Source: Odontesthes bonariensis (Eukaryota; Chordata; Actinopteri; Atheriniformes; Atherinopsidae). Taken from it: a stretch of 64,000 nucleotides of DNA. Positions within the stretch are counted from its first letter, which is position 1, and each line of letters begins with the position of its first letter. This document shows positions 62,830 through 64,000 of the stretch, in pieces. The stretch spans positions 11,932,086 to 11,996,085 of the forward strand of contig NC_134528.1 of NCBI RefSeq assembly GCF_027942865.1, written 5' to 3'. The notes beneath the pieces were generated by a model. It had not been told where the DNA came from and made no database searches. It was given only the letters and a program-made list of their open reading frames with translations. The translations under genes were made by a program, and so were the position numbers.

Positions 62830-63960
62830 GAATTTATTAATCCCCCCCAAGAAAGAACTTTTCAAACTCCAACATCTAAAGAATCTCTTACTGTTTTTAT
62901 ACCAGCCATAAAAACTCCTGAAATTGCTTGTTTAAATCCTCAAAATTTCCACATCTGCTCCTCAGTCCCAACTTCCAAGGACCTTGGACCTCGTGCAAAT
63001 CGATCCACTGATGATCCTGTTGCTATAGCAGTGCACACTGCTCTCTCACATCTGGACAGGAAGAACACCTATGTGAGACTGCTGTTCATTGACTGTAGCT
63101 CAGCATTTAACACAATTAGCCCAGCCAAACTCTTCATCAAACCACAGGACTTCGGAATCGACACTAATCTGTGCAACTGGATTTTGGACTGATGGACAGA
63201 CCACAGGTGGTGAGAGTGGGTAACCACAGTCCCCTGCTCCTCAGAGACTTGGAAGATTTTCTTACCGCAACATCCTTGCAAGCTGCTACAGGCACACCAA
63301 AGAGCATTCAAACTGGATTCATCATTGTGGTACGGCAACTGCCCCCTTGGCGAGTGTTACGTCTTCCAGACAGTGGTGAAAACAGCGGAGCTCATCGTTG
63401 GCAGCAAACTTCCAGCCCATCTGAACATTTATCTTCAATGATGTGTGACAAAGGCAACCAAAATCATGATACCATAACCACTCAGTTGTTCACTAGGCTG
63501 CCCTCTGGCAGGTGCTCCCATGGCATCATGGCCAAAACAAACGGCTTGGATCCGCAGGCCATTTGGATGCTGAACAAACGCACTTAAACCGCACGTGATA
63601 GAGCGTATAAGTGTTGTATTAGATTGCAGATTAAGTAATTAAATACTGATGTTTTAACTTTCACTGCAATTACTAATTTCATAACCACGGATGTTTGCAC
63701 CTTATTTATTTATTTTTTCCTTCACCTACTTTACCCGATTACACTTCTATACTTCATCGTATACATCTCATGTCTGTTGTTTCTGTGTTTTTATTTCGAT
63801 TGCATATCCTTCATTACACGTTGCTATACGTTTCCAGTGGGTGCTATTCCGTTATGTGTATTGCACTGTGATGGTTGTACTGTACTCTCCCGGCTCTCAT
63901 TTCATTGTATATCTGTCTGCAACATTTGTACACATGACAAATAAAACTACTTGACTTGAA
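62830..63960 (+). pseudogene. 5'-truncated LINE reverse transcriptase relic
   Basis: Contains the RT segment [20 protein letters not shown], then [20 protein letters not shown] (the F-x-D-x-S-x-A-F core of block A) and [20 protein letters not shown], then a shifted C-terminal piece ending LPSGRCSHGIMAKTN. The 3' end is a (GACAAATAAAAC)-like tail and 'cttgacttgaat'. The frame is broken after the RT core and the catalytic YxDD block is missing. Typical of a Rex/L2-like non-LTR element of fish. Confidence 0.8.
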
Positions 63961-64000
63961 TATGGTTCACATGGCTTACCTTTTTGATACGTGGACCCCC

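Overview
The window is nuclear DNA of a bony fish, probably a teleost. The evidence is multi-exon vertebrate genes with GT-AG introns, AT-rich introns full of CA, CTAT and GA microsatellites, and scattered relics of Tc1/mariner, L2/Rex-type LINE and MITE-like elements. No prokaryotic or organellar features were seen. All identifications come from reading translations against remembered vertebrate families; no database was searched.

Layout. (1) 965-28623, minus strand: 32 consecutive coding exons of psme4, the proteasome activator PA200. They run from the start codon through codon 1180; the C-terminal third lies beyond the left edge. Its large introns hold a possible nested plus-strand BEN-domain gene (3707-4990), a foldback/MULE-like element with an 11-bp target duplication (9863-11363) and a second element with 75-bp terminal inverted repeats (26014-27078). 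(2) 28624-32810: the divergent psme4 upstream region, a 108-bp CTAT microsatellite, a mariner relic and CA repeats. (3) 32811-45338, plus strand: a complete 20-exon, 949-residue group A thrombospondin, closest to THBS2. Its signal-peptide exon joins directly to the trimerisation exon, so the N-terminal laminin-G-like domain is absent. (4) 46494-50106, plus strand: a complete three-exon, 355-residue TWIK-type K2P potassium channel (kcnk1-like). (5) 51686-60846, minus strand: nine coding exons (491 residues) of entpd1/CD39, convergent with the channel gene. (6) 60849-64000: no further gene; a GA-rich tract and a 5'-truncated LINE reverse-transcriptase relic at the right edge.

The four genes do not form a pathway: one nuclear proteasome cap, one matricellular protein, one membrane channel and one ecto-nucleotidase. 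Exon boundaries were placed by hand from splice consensus and family alignment. The reading phase closes across every junction of psme4, the thrombospondin, the channel and entpd1. The most unusual items are the thrombospondin without its N-terminal domain, the iterated-motif foldback element lodged 11 bp from a psme4 exon boundary, and the BEN-domain gene in a psme4 intron.
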